Source: Magnetospirillum sp. (GTDB taxonomy: Bacteria > Pseudomonadota > Alphaproteobacteria > Rhodospirillales > Magnetospirillaceae). From it: a DNA stretch of 32,381 bases. The position numbers and the translations under genes are program-made. The stretch spans positions 1 to 32,381 of the forward strand of contig JACRFY010000151.1 in assembly GCA_016212565.1 (NCBI GenBank), given 5' to 3'. Shown one piece after another: positions 24,515-31,383 of the stretch. Position 1 is the first letter of the stretch; each line of letters opens with the position of its first letter. The notes below the pieces were generated by a model that made no database searches, had not been told where the DNA came from, and was given only the letters and a program-made list of their open reading frames with translations.

Positions 24515-25726
24515 ATGCGCCGGCTTCTCGCGGTCTCGTTGGCGACGCTGGCCTGGGCCTGCGCCCCATCCGGACCGCCCGCCCCGACGGTCGTTCCGCC
24601 GCCCCCTGCCCCGTCCGTCCCCCTGCCCGGCGAGCGCCTGTCGCTCCAGCCGATGCGCTTCGGCGACTTGCCCGGCTGGGCCGAGGACGCCGCCGCCGAG
24701 GTGCTTCCGGCACTGCTGAAATCCTGCGACCGGATCGCCAAACTTCCCTTCGACCGCTCCATCGGCCCCGAAGGCACCGGCGGCATTGCCGCCGATTGGT
24801 ATGCGCCGTGCGCCGCCGCCCGGCGGATCGCCATCGGCGACCATGCCTCCACCCGGATGCTGTTCGAGGAGTGGTTTGCCCCCCACCTCGCCACCATGTC
24901 CGGCAGGGCCGAGGGCACCTTCACCGGTTATTACGAACCCGAACTGGACGCCTCTCGCCAGCCGGGCGGGCGCTTCACGGTGCCGTTGTACGGCCGTCCG
25001 CGCGATCTGATCACCGTCGACCTTGGGCGATTCCGCCCGGATCTCGGCAGCGACCAATTGGCCGGACGCCTGGCCGGGACGCGGCTCGATCCCTACCCCA
25101 CGCGGGCGCAGATCGAAGCCGGGGCATTGAAGGACCTCGCCGAACCGCTGGCGTGGCTGGCCGACCCGGTCGACGCCCATATCCTGCACATCCAGGGCTC
25201 GGGCCGATTGCGGTTCGAGGACGGCAGCCGCCAGCGTTTCGGCGTTGCCGCCACCAACGGCCAACGATTCGTCGGCATCGGCAAGGTCCTCAAGGACAAG
25301 GGCAAGCTGACCGGCGACACCTCGATGCCGGCCATCCGCACGTGGCTGAAGGCCCATCCCGGCGAGGCCCGGACGCTGATGGCGGAGAATCCGCGCTACA
25401 TTTTCTACCGCCCGGTCGATGGCGACGGGCCGATCGGTTCGGAGGGCGTTTCACTGACCGCGCAGCGGTCGATGGCGGTCGACACCCGGTATGTGCCGCT
25501 GGGCATGCCGTTGTGGCTGGACACGGTGACTCCGGCCGGCCAGCCGCTGCGCCGCCTGGTGATGGCCCAGGATACCGGTGCAGCGATCAAGGGCGGGGTG
25601 CGCGGCGACTTTTTCTGGGGCAGTGGCGAGGCCGCGTTTCAGCAAGCGGGAACGATGAAGAGTCCCGGCCGCTATTGGCTGATGTTGCCGCGGATCCGAT
25701 CGCCGCGGGTTGCCGCCGCCAACTAG
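24515..25726 (+). CDS. mltA: Membrane-bound lytic murein transglycosylase A
   Basis: A 403-residue periplasmic enzyme that cuts the MurNAc-GlcNAc bond of peptidoglycan to leave 1,6-anhydroMurNAc. The N-terminal 15 residues look like a signal peptide ending in C16 (LAWAC), an imperfect lipobox, followed by a proline-rich linker. The MltA core contains GTFTGYYEPELDASRQ and HIQGSGRLRFEDG. The C-terminal 3D domain contains AQDTGAAIKGGVRGDFFWG, with D353 the expected catalytic residue. Length is normal. It follows the timA-like gene directly, and the lut genes start 10 bases after its stop. Confidence 0.95.
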   Translation: MRRLLAVSLATLAWACAPSGPPAPTVVPPPPAPSVPLPGERLSLQPMRFGDLPGWAEDAAAEVLPALLKSCDRIAKLPFDRSIGPEGTGGIAADWYAPCAAARRIAIGDHASTRMLFEEWFAPHLATMSGRAEGTFTGYYEPELDASRQPGGRFTVPLYGRPRDLITVDLGRFRPDLGSDQLAGRLAGTRLDPYPTRAQIEAGALKDLAEPLAWLADPVDAHILHIQGSGRLRFEDGSRQRFGVAATNGQRFVGIGKVLKDKGKLTGDTSMPAIRTWLKAHPGEARTLMAENPRYIFYRPVDGDGPIGSEGVSLTAQRSMAVDTRYVPLGMPLWLDTVTPAGQPLRRLVMAQDTGAAIKGGVRGDFFWGSGEAAFQQAGTMKSPGRYWLMLPRIRSPRVAAAN

Positions 25727-25736
25727 GGAGACGGAG

Positions 25737-26489
25737 ATGAAACCGCGCGTCGGCCTGTTCGTCACCTGTCTGGTCGATTTGTTCCGCCCCCAGATCGGTT
25801 TTGCCGCCGTGCGTCTGCTGGAAGATGCCGGGTGCAGCGTCGAGGTCCCGCCTGGGCAGACCTGCTGCGGCCAGCCCGCCTACAACGCCGGCGACCGCGC
25901 GACGGCCAAGGCCCTGGCGTTGCAGGTGATGCGCGGCTTTTCCGGGTTCGATTATGTGGTGCTGCCGTCGGGCTCGTGCGCGGCAATGATCCGCCATCAT
26001 TATCCGGCCCTGTTCGACGACGATCCGGACCTGGCTCGGCAAGCGCGCGCTTTGGCGGAGCGGACCTGGGAACTGGTGTCGTTCCTCACCGATGTGCGCC
26101 AGGTGACGGCGGTGGAGGCCAGCCATGCCGGCGGCGTGACCTATCATGACTCGTGCTCGGGATTGCGCGAATTGGGCATCAAGGCCCAACCGCGGGTCCT
26201 GCTGGGTTCGGTGGCGGGTCTGGAGCTGACCGAGATGGCGGCGCCGGAGGAATGCTGCGGTTTCGGCGGCACCTTCTGCGTCAAGTATCCGGAGATTTCC
26301 GACCGCCTGGTCGGCGACAAAGCCGCCGACGCCGTCGCCAGCGGTGCCGGCACCGTTGTTGGCGGCGACCTCGGTTGCCTGCTCAACATCGCCGGCAAGC
26401 TCAAGCGTCAGGGATTGCCGCTCGCCGTCCGCCATGTGGCCGAGGTGCTGGCCGACATGGCCGACGGCCCGGCCATCGGCGAGGCTTGA
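25737..26489 (+). CDS. lutA: LutA-type (Fe-S)-binding protein of L-lactate oxidation
   Basis: A 250-residue protein with two cysteine-rich CCG domains, as in LutA/YkgE and the GlcF and HdrB families. The first motif is QTCCGQPAYNAG (C43, C44) and the second is EECCGFGGTFCVKYPEIS (C173, C174), each preceded by an upstream cysteine cluster (TCLVD; HDSCSGLRELG). With LutB and LutC it forms an iron-sulfur lactate dehydrogenase system in Bacillus and others. The ATG at 25737 has a GGAGACGGAG ribosome binding site. lutB begins three bases after its stop. Confidence 0.92.
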   Translation: MKPRVGLFVTCLVDLFRPQIGFAAVRLLEDAGCSVEVPPGQTCCGQPAYNAGDRATAKALALQVMRGFSGFDYVVLPSGSCAAMIRHHYPALFDDDPDLARQARALAERTWELVSFLTDVRQVTAVEASHAGGVTYHDSCSGLRELGIKAQPRVLLGSVAGLELTEMAAPEECCGFGGTFCVKYPEISDRLVGDKAADAVASGAGTVVGGDLGCLLNIAGKLKRQGLPLAVRHVAEVLADMADGPAIGEA

Positions 26490-26492
26490 GCC

Positions 26493-27911
26493 ATGCACCC
26501 CCGCTCCCGCGCCTTTCGCGCCAACGCCGCCAAAGCCCTGGTCGATCCCGGTCTTCAGGCCGCCCTGGGCAAGCTGAAAGCCGGTTTTCGCATCAAGCGC
26601 GCCGCCGCCGTCGCCCGCCTGCCCGAGTTCGAGGCGCTCCGCGATGCCGGCAAGGCGATCAAGGACCACACCCTGGCCCACCTCGACGCCTATCTCGAGA
26701 CCTTCGAGACCCGGGCGATTGCCGCCGGCGGGCAGGTTCATTGGGCTCGCGACGCCACCGAAGCACGGGCCGCGGTCCTGGCGATCTGCCGCGCCGCCGG
26801 GGCGCGGACGGTGACCAAAGGCAAATCGATGGTCGCCGAGGAGATCGGCCTCAACGAGCATCTCGAAGCCAATGGCCTGACACCGGTCGAGACCGATCTC
26901 GGCGAATACATCATCCAATTGCGCCACGAAGGCCCCAGTCATATCGTTGTCCCGGCCATCCACCTCGACCGCCACGCGGTTGCCGACGCCTTTCGCGCCG
27001 CCCACCGGGAGCGCGCGCCGGAGCGCGACCTGAGCGAGCCGCGGGCGATGCTCGACGAGGCGCGCGAGGAGCTGCGGCGCCACTTCCTCGCCGCCGATGT
27101 CGGCATTACCGGGGCCAATTTCCTCATCGCCGAGACCGGGTCGACGGCGATCGTCACCAACGAAGGCAATGGTGATCTCACCCAGACCCTGCCGCGGGTC
27201 CATATCGTCGTGGCCGGGATCGAGAAGGTGGTTCCGACCCTCAACGATGCGGCGGTGTTGATCCGGCTGCTGGCCCGGTCGGCAACCGGCCAGGAGGTGT
27301 CGGTCTACACGACCTTTTCCACCGGGCCGCGGCGCCGCGAGGATCTTGATGGGCCCGAGGAATTCCACGTCGTTCTGCTCGACAACGGCCGCTCGGCGAT
27401 GCTCGGCGGGCCGTTCCAGGACATGCTGCGCTGCATCCGCTGTGCCGCCTGCATCAACCATTGCCCCGTCTACGGTACGGTCGGCGGCCACGCCTATGGT
27501 TGGGTCTATCCCGGGCCGATGGGCGCGGTGCTGACCCCGGCTCAGGTCGGGCTCGCGGAGGGGCGGGAGTTGGTTGAGGCCTCGACCCTCTGTGGCCGCT
27601 GCGAGCAGGTGTGTCCGATGCGGATTCCTCTGCCGGCGATGCTGCGCCATTGGCGGGAACGCGCCTTCGAGCGTCACCTGGTGCCGACCCGCCAACATTG
27701 GGGATTGATGGTGTGGGGGTTTGCGGCGCGGCGGCCGTGGCTCTATCATACCGCCATGCGGACGGCGGCGTGGGGTTTGGCCTGGTTGGCGCGGGGAAGC
27801 GGCGGTCTACGTACGCTTCCCGGCATCGGTGGCTGGACCGCCAGCCGCGATCTGCCGGCGCCGGCGGGGCGCACGTTCCGCGACCAGTGGACTCAGAGGC
27901 TGCGGCGATGA
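26493..27911 (+). CDS. lutB: LutB-type iron-sulfur protein of L-lactate oxidation
   Basis: A 472-residue protein with an N-terminal LUD-like domain containing VTKGKSMVAEEIGLNEHLE and ETDLGEYIIQL. Ferredoxin-type cysteine motifs follow: C314, C317, C320, C324 in CIRCAACINHCPVYG and C367, C370, C374 in CGRCEQVCPMRIP. GGHAYGWVYPGPMGAVLTP between them is a LutB signature. It is the electron-transfer centre of the LutABC complex. It overlaps the next gene by four bases (ATGA). The C-terminal about 70 residues are arginine- and tryptophan-rich, as in other proteobacterial members. Confidence 0.93.
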   Translation: MHPRSRAFRANAAKALVDPGLQAALGKLKAGFRIKRAAAVARLPEFEALRDAGKAIKDHTLAHLDAYLETFETRAIAAGGQVHWARDATEARAAVLAICRAAGARTVTKGKSMVAEEIGLNEHLEANGLTPVETDLGEYIIQLRHEGPSHIVVPAIHLDRHAVADAFRAAHRERAPERDLSEPRAMLDEAREELRRHFLAADVGITGANFLIAETGSTAIVTNEGNGDLTQTLPRVHIVVAGIEKVVPTLNDAAVLIRLLARSATGQEVSVYTTFSTGPRRREDLDGPEEFHVVLLDNGRSAMLGGPFQDMLRCIRCAACINHCPVYGTVGGHAYGWVYPGPMGAVLTPAQVGLAEGRELVEASTLCGRCEQVCPMRIPLPAMLRHWRERAFERHLVPTRQHWGLMVWGFAARRPWLYHTAMRTAAWGLAWLARGSGGLRTLPGIGGWTASRDLPAPAGRTFRDQWTQRLRR

Positions 27912-28408
27912 ACCAGTTGATTGCCGATTGGCGGGTGAAGCGCTCTCGTGAGGACGAGCAGCTGCATCAAATGATTCGCAAGGCCGTCGATGCCGAGCAG
28001 GTCCATTTGCATATCGCCGCGACGCCGCTGGATTTCCATGGCTCGCCGGTTCACGCCCCCTGGGACCATCTGGTTCCGCTGTTGGGGCTGATGACCCTGG
28101 CACTGGTGGTGCTGCTGGCCACCGGCGTTGCCATCGGCATCGTCGCCATGTTTGCCGGAGTCTTCGGTCACCTCTACGGCAATCGCCATTTCGTCGCCTG
28201 GCGGCTGCGGAAGCGCGCCATCGCCTACCTGATGGAAAGTGCGCTGCATTGGCAGCAGCTCTGGCATCTGGGCGGCGTGGCGCTCGAACTGAAGGGGACG
28301 ATGGAGCCGCTGTGCATCTCGCCGCACGGCGACTGGCGCAAGTTCGCCCGCCGCAACCTCCATGGCCAGGCGGCCGTCGAACCGGCCGCTGCCGAGGGCG
28401 AGGCATGA
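27908..28408 (+). CDS. Histidine-rich membrane protein of unknown function inside the lut operon
   Basis: A 166-residue protein I do not recognise. Residues about 55-90 form one long hydrophobic stretch, enough for a helical hairpin or one long helix, flanked by a charged N-terminal half and a basic C-terminal half. Twelve histidines are spread over the chain (for example QVHLHIAATPLDFHG, HLYGNRHF and ALHWQQLWHLGG). There is one cysteine, C136. Start and stop overlap lutB and lutC by four bases each, so it is translated as part of the operon. A role as membrane anchor or quinone contact for LutABC is conceivable but only inferred from position. Confidence 0.8.
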   Translation: MNQLIADWRVKRSREDEQLHQMIRKAVDAEQVHLHIAATPLDFHGSPVHAPWDHLVPLLGLMTLALVVLLATGVAIGIVAMFAGVFGHLYGNRHFVAWRLRKRAIAYLMESALHWQQLWHLGGVALELKGTMEPLCISPHGDWRKFARRNLHGQAAVEPAAAEGEA

Positions 28409-29076
28409 GCCCCCGTACCGCCATTCTCGACGGCATCCGTCGCTCGCTAAAGCGAGGGGCCCTGCCGCCCTGCGAATACGACCGCCTGAACCGCCGCCTT
28501 GCCGCACCCGACACTGCGGTGGTGCCGGTTCGGAGCGGCGGAACGCACGCCGAGAAAGTCGAGCGATTCGCGGCGATGGTGGTGGAGATGCAGGCCAGCC
28601 TGGACCGGGTGGCCAGCGCACCGGCGGTCATCTCGGCCGTCGCCGCCATTCTGGCCGCGTTCGGACTGCCGCCGAGCGTGGTGGCAGCCCCCGCCCTTGA
28701 AGACGCGCCGTGGGCGGGCAGCGGTCTGACGGTGCGCTTCGGTGCCGCCACGGCCGCCGATCCGGTGTCGGTGACCCCGGCGTTGTGCGGCGTCGCCGAG
28801 ACAGGAACCCTGGTTCTGCTCTCGGGTCCGGAAAGTCCGACGACGCTGAATTTCCTTCCCGACCTCCATATCGCCGTGGTCGCCGCGTCGGCCATCGTCG
28901 GCAGTTATGAAGAGGCATGGGCACGGGTGCGGGCGCGCGGTGCGCTGTCGCGAACGGTCAATTGGATCACCGGCCCGTCGCGCACCGCCGATATCGAGCA
29001 AACCCTGCTTCTGGGCGCCCACGGGCCCCGTCGCCTGCATGTAATTCTAGTCGATGACCGCCAGCCGGGCGCCTGA
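28405..29076 (+). CDS. lutC: LutC-type LUD domain protein of L-lactate oxidation
   Basis: A 223-residue protein of the LUD (DUF162) family. The C-terminal half has the conserved ALCGVAETGTLVLLSGPESPTTLNFLPDLHIAVV and ITGPSRTADIEQTLLLGAHGPRRLHVILVD. It completes the LutA-LutB-LutC set for oxidation of L-lactate to pyruvate. The ATG overlaps the preceding gene by four bases. Its 3' end overlaps the start of smr by 23 bases, tying this operon to the next gene. Confidence 0.92.
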   Translation: MSPRTAILDGIRRSLKRGALPPCEYDRLNRRLAAPDTAVVPVRSGGTHAEKVERFAAMVVEMQASLDRVASAPAVISAVAAILAAFGLPPSVVAAPALEDAPWAGSGLTVRFGAATAADPVSVTPALCGVAETGTLVLLSGPESPTTLNFLPDLHIAVVAASAIVGSYEEAWARVRARGALSRTVNWITGPSRTADIEQTLLLGAHGPRRLHVILVDDRQPGA

Positions 29077-29629
29077 GCACCGGCCGCGTCGGCGGGCTTT
29101 GACCCCCGACGAGGCGCGGGTGTGGCGTGCGGTGGTGCGCGACGTCGTCCCCCTGCCCGGCCGCAGTGTCGCCGAAGATGATCCGCCGCTGCCGCCGTCG
29201 CCGGAACCGGCCGCGCCGCCGCCACCGCTGCCACCGCCGCCGCCGGTTCGGGTTGTGCTGCCGCCGCGCAGTGCGGCGCCGCCCGACCTCGCTCATGGAC
29301 GGACCGCCGGCATCGACAAGCGCACCGCCGAGCGGTTTCGCCGTGGGGAGATGGACATCGACGGGCGCCTCGACCTGCACGGCCTGACCCAGGATGCTGC
29401 CCACGCCCAGCTTCTCGCCTTCGTCTGCCGGGCCTTCGACGGCGGGCGCCGCTGCCTGCTGGTGATCACCGGCAAGGGTCGTGAAAGCGGTGGGGTTCTG
29501 CGCAGTGCGGTGCCGCGATGGCTCAACCACACGCCGCTGCGCGAGAAGGTGCTGTCGTTTTCCTATGCCCGCCCGCAGCACGGTGGCGACGGCGCCCTTT
29601 ATGTGCTGATCAAGCGGAGACGGGAGTGA
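29054..29629 (+). CDS. Smr domain-containing protein
   Basis: A 191-residue protein with a C-terminal Smr (MutS2-related) domain from about residue 101: DGRLDLHGLTQDAAHAQLLAFV, then LVITGKGRESGGVLRSAVPRWLN. The DLHG and TGKG motifs are the proposed nuclease or nucleic-acid-binding elements. The N-terminal part has an RALTPDEARVWRAVVRDVVPLPGR block followed by a proline-rich linker (about 41-77). Such proteins next to mltA are common in alphaproteobacteria. Here the start lies within the end of lutC and the stop overlaps the next start. Confidence 0.92.
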   Translation: MTASRAPEHRPRRRALTPDEARVWRAVVRDVVPLPGRSVAEDDPPLPPSPEPAAPPPPLPPPPPVRVVLPPRSAAPPDLAHGRTAGIDKRTAERFRRGEMDIDGRLDLHGLTQDAAHAQLLAFVCRAFDGGRRCLLVITGKGRESGGVLRSAVPRWLNHTPLREKVLSFSYARPQHGGDGALYVLIKRRRE

Positions 29630-29979
29630 CCCCGTTCGGGGCCCGGGTCCGTGCCTTGCGCGATGCCAAGGGCTTGGCGCTCAAGACCATGGCCGCCGAC
29701 CTGAACGTTTCGGCGGCGTATCTCTCCGCCCTGGAACACGGACATCGCGGACGCCCGGCACCGGGTCTGGTGATGCAGATCGCCGGCTATCTCGGCTGCA
29801 TTTGGGATGAAGCGGAAGACCTGAAGCGGCTGGCCGAGGTTTCCCATCCGCGGGTGACCATCGACACCGCCGGCCTCGATCCCGAACGGACCGAGCTGGC
29901 CAATCGGCTGGCCCTGCACATCAAGGACCTGCCGCACGACGCGGTGGTCCGGATGCTTGCCGTCCTCCAAGACGTCTGA
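29626..29979 (+). CDS. XRE family helix-turn-helix regulator
   Basis: A 117-residue DNA-binding protein. Residues about 3-60 form a Cro/cI-type helix-turn-helix with FGARVRALRDAKGLALKTMAADLNVSAAYLSALEHGHRGRPAP, an arrangement known from short alphaproteobacterial regulators near smr. The C-terminal half is helical and ends HIKDLPHDAVVRMLAVLQDV. It starts with GTG overlapping the smr stop (GTGA), with CGGGAG upstream. The regulated gene is unknown; autoregulation or control of the lut-smr transcript would be plausible. Confidence 0.85.
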   Translation: MTPFGARVRALRDAKGLALKTMAADLNVSAAYLSALEHGHRGRPAPGLVMQIAGYLGCIWDEAEDLKRLAEVSHPRVTIDTAGLDPERTELANRLALHIKDLPHDAVVRMLAVLQDV

Positions 29980-29980
29980 T

Positions 29981-30634
29981 TCAACTCGCCGTCGCCAGCC
30001 CGCGATGGGTCTGGACCAGGGACTTGTAGACCTCGGCGATGCAGGAGGCCGGCGGCGGCTGCACCTCGCCGACCGGCCGCACCATGCAGGCGTGCCACAA
30101 CGCCTGACCGTTGGGTTGGCCGAATTCGCGGGTGACCAGGGTCAGCGCTCCCTGCAGAGTCTGCACCGTTCTGGGATCGGAATAGAACTGCTCCCAGGTC
30201 AGGTTGTTGCCGTGGATCACCAGCAAGGCCTGGACGATGGCCCGGCATCGCTCTTCGAAGGCGTGCAGGCGCGCGCCGATGGCATGGTCGACGAACATGA
30301 AGTAATTGGTCAGGCAGGCGCGGGGGAAGATCGGATTCTCGCCGGTAAGAAGATGCTCGAACGGCCGCACCATCAGCCGCTGGAACGGATTGGACCGGGC
30401 GCCGATGTCGCCCTTGGGCCGGGCGTGCTCCTTGCGGCAACCGGACTCGTGAACCCGCAGGGCTTCGTCGAGGGTGATGGTTCCGCGCCGCAGCAACTCG
30501 GCCACCCGTTCGACCTCGGCCAGACTGACAAAGCCGTCGACGGCCCGCTCGCGGAGCAGGGTGAGGAGGATCTCGCTGACTACGCCCGCAAGCTGATGAC
30601 ACCGCGTCACCGGTGTGCCTGTCCTGCCCGCCAT
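29981..30634 (-). CDS. Unrecognised cytoplasmic protein
   Basis: A 217-residue protein for which I see no known family. It is soluble, without signal peptide or membrane helix. The N-terminal half is helical (VVSEILLTLLRERAVDGFVSLAEVERVAELLRRG). The middle has many aromatic and histidine residues (NPFQRLMVRPFEHLL; CLTNYFMFVDHAIGARLHAFEERCRAI). Six cysteines (12, 66, 107, 130, 183, 198) are spread out and do not form a clear metal motif. The ATG at 30634 is preceded by GGAGGGAG, a strong ribosome binding site; a longer frame to 30700 is less likely. It is convergent with the XRE gene, one base apart. Confidence 0.8.
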   Translation of the reverse strand: MAGRTGTPVTRCHQLAGVVSEILLTLLRERAVDGFVSLAEVERVAELLRRGTITLDEALRVHESGCRKEHARPKGDIGARSNPFQRLMVRPFEHLLTGENPIFPRACLTNYFMFVDHAIGARLHAFEERCRAIVQALLVIHGNNLTWEQFYSDPRTVQTLQGALTLVTREFGQPNGQALWHACMVRPVGEVQPPPASCIAEVYKSLVQTHRGLATAS

Positions 30635-30773
30635 GCGGCTCCCTCCGCAACGTCGGTGCCCATCCCGACGATACTGTGCACCGAAGCGGCGAATGCGCAC
30701 AAGAATTATTGGTTGCAGTCCGGCGGCCGGTGGATTTCACTCGCCCCGATCACACCCACCACAGGGGGCGGCC

Positions 30774-31241
30774 ATGGATCCCTATCTGCTGCTGAAGAGT
30801 GTGCACCTCGTCGGCGTGGTTCTGTTCGTCGGCAACATCGTCGTGACCGGCTGGTGGAAGGTGATGGCCGACCGAACCGGCGACCCGCGCATTGTCGCCT
30901 TTGCCCAGCGTCAGGTTACCCTCACCGATTGGGTCTTTACCCTTGGCGGGGTAAGTCTGGTCGCCGTCGGCGGCATCGGCAACGCGCTGTGGCACAACAT
31001 GCCCCTGACGACGCCATGGCTGCTGGCCGGCAACATCCTGTTCCTTGCCTCGGGGATCATCTGGGTCGCGATCCTGCTGCCATTGCAGCGCAAGCTCGGC
31101 CGCATGGCGCGGGCGTTTGCCGCCGCGCCGCGTATCCCCGCGGCCTATTGGCCGGCCGAGCGGTTATGGCTGGCGTTCGGCATCCTGGCGACCGTCCTCC
31201 CCCTGGCCGCCATTCCCGTCATGGTATGGAAATTCGCCTAA
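30774..31241 (+). CDS. DUF2269 family membrane protein
   Basis: A 155-residue protein with four predicted membrane helices (about 5-27, 47-70, 77-98 and 128-150). The start DPYLLLKSVHLVGVVLFVGNIVVTGWWKVMADR is the DUF2269 pattern, with a histidine in the first helix (H11) reminiscent of HemJ-like small membrane proteins. PLQRKLGRMARAF and YWPAERLWLAFGI are also conserved. The function of the family is unknown. The ATG at 30774 has AGGGGGCGG upstream. It is divergent from the unrecognised gene across 139 bases. Confidence 0.85.
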   Translation: MDPYLLLKSVHLVGVVLFVGNIVVTGWWKVMADRTGDPRIVAFAQRQVTLTDWVFTLGGVSLVAVGGIGNALWHNMPLTTPWLLAGNILFLASGIIWVAILLPLQRKLGRMARAFAAAPRIPAAYWPAERLWLAFGILATVLPLAAIPVMVWKFA

Positions 31242-31242
31242 C

Positions 31243-31273
31243 ACGTGACGCCCAAACTGTGCATCACGTTTTA
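31243..31273 (+). terminator. Weak candidate terminator after the DUF2269 gene
   Basis: ACGTGA (31243-31248) and TCACGT (31264-31269) can pair around a 15-base loop and are followed by TTTTA. The stem is short, so this is a weak call. Confidence 0.35.
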
Positions 31274-31287
31274 GGCATTATGGTTTT

Positions 31288-31316
31288 GCCCTTGCCGGGC
31301 GCGGCCCTCCGGCCGC
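31288..31316. repeat. Adjacent GC-rich hairpins between DUF2269 gene and comM
   Basis: GCCC/GGGC (31288-31300) is immediately followed by a perfect GCGGCC-CTCC-GGCCGC hairpin (31301-31316). They lie in the 142-base gap between convergent genes, in sequence that looks unlike the flanking coding regions. They could be a terminator pair or part of a dispersed repeat. Confidence 0.45.
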
Positions 31317-31383
31317 TTGGCCGCTCGCTCAATGCTCGCAAAGGCGCTGCGTTGCACAGCAGTTAAGGTGCGGCGCCCTAGAA

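Noticed and set aside
25587-27749. Minus-strand open frame of about 720 codons opposite mltA, lutA and lutB
   Set aside because: Antisense shadow of three well-supported genes; no recognisable domains.
29161-29290. GC-rich CCGCCG repeats, considered as a DNA repeat element
   Set aside because: They encode the proline-rich linker of the Smr protein; codon-level repetition explains them.
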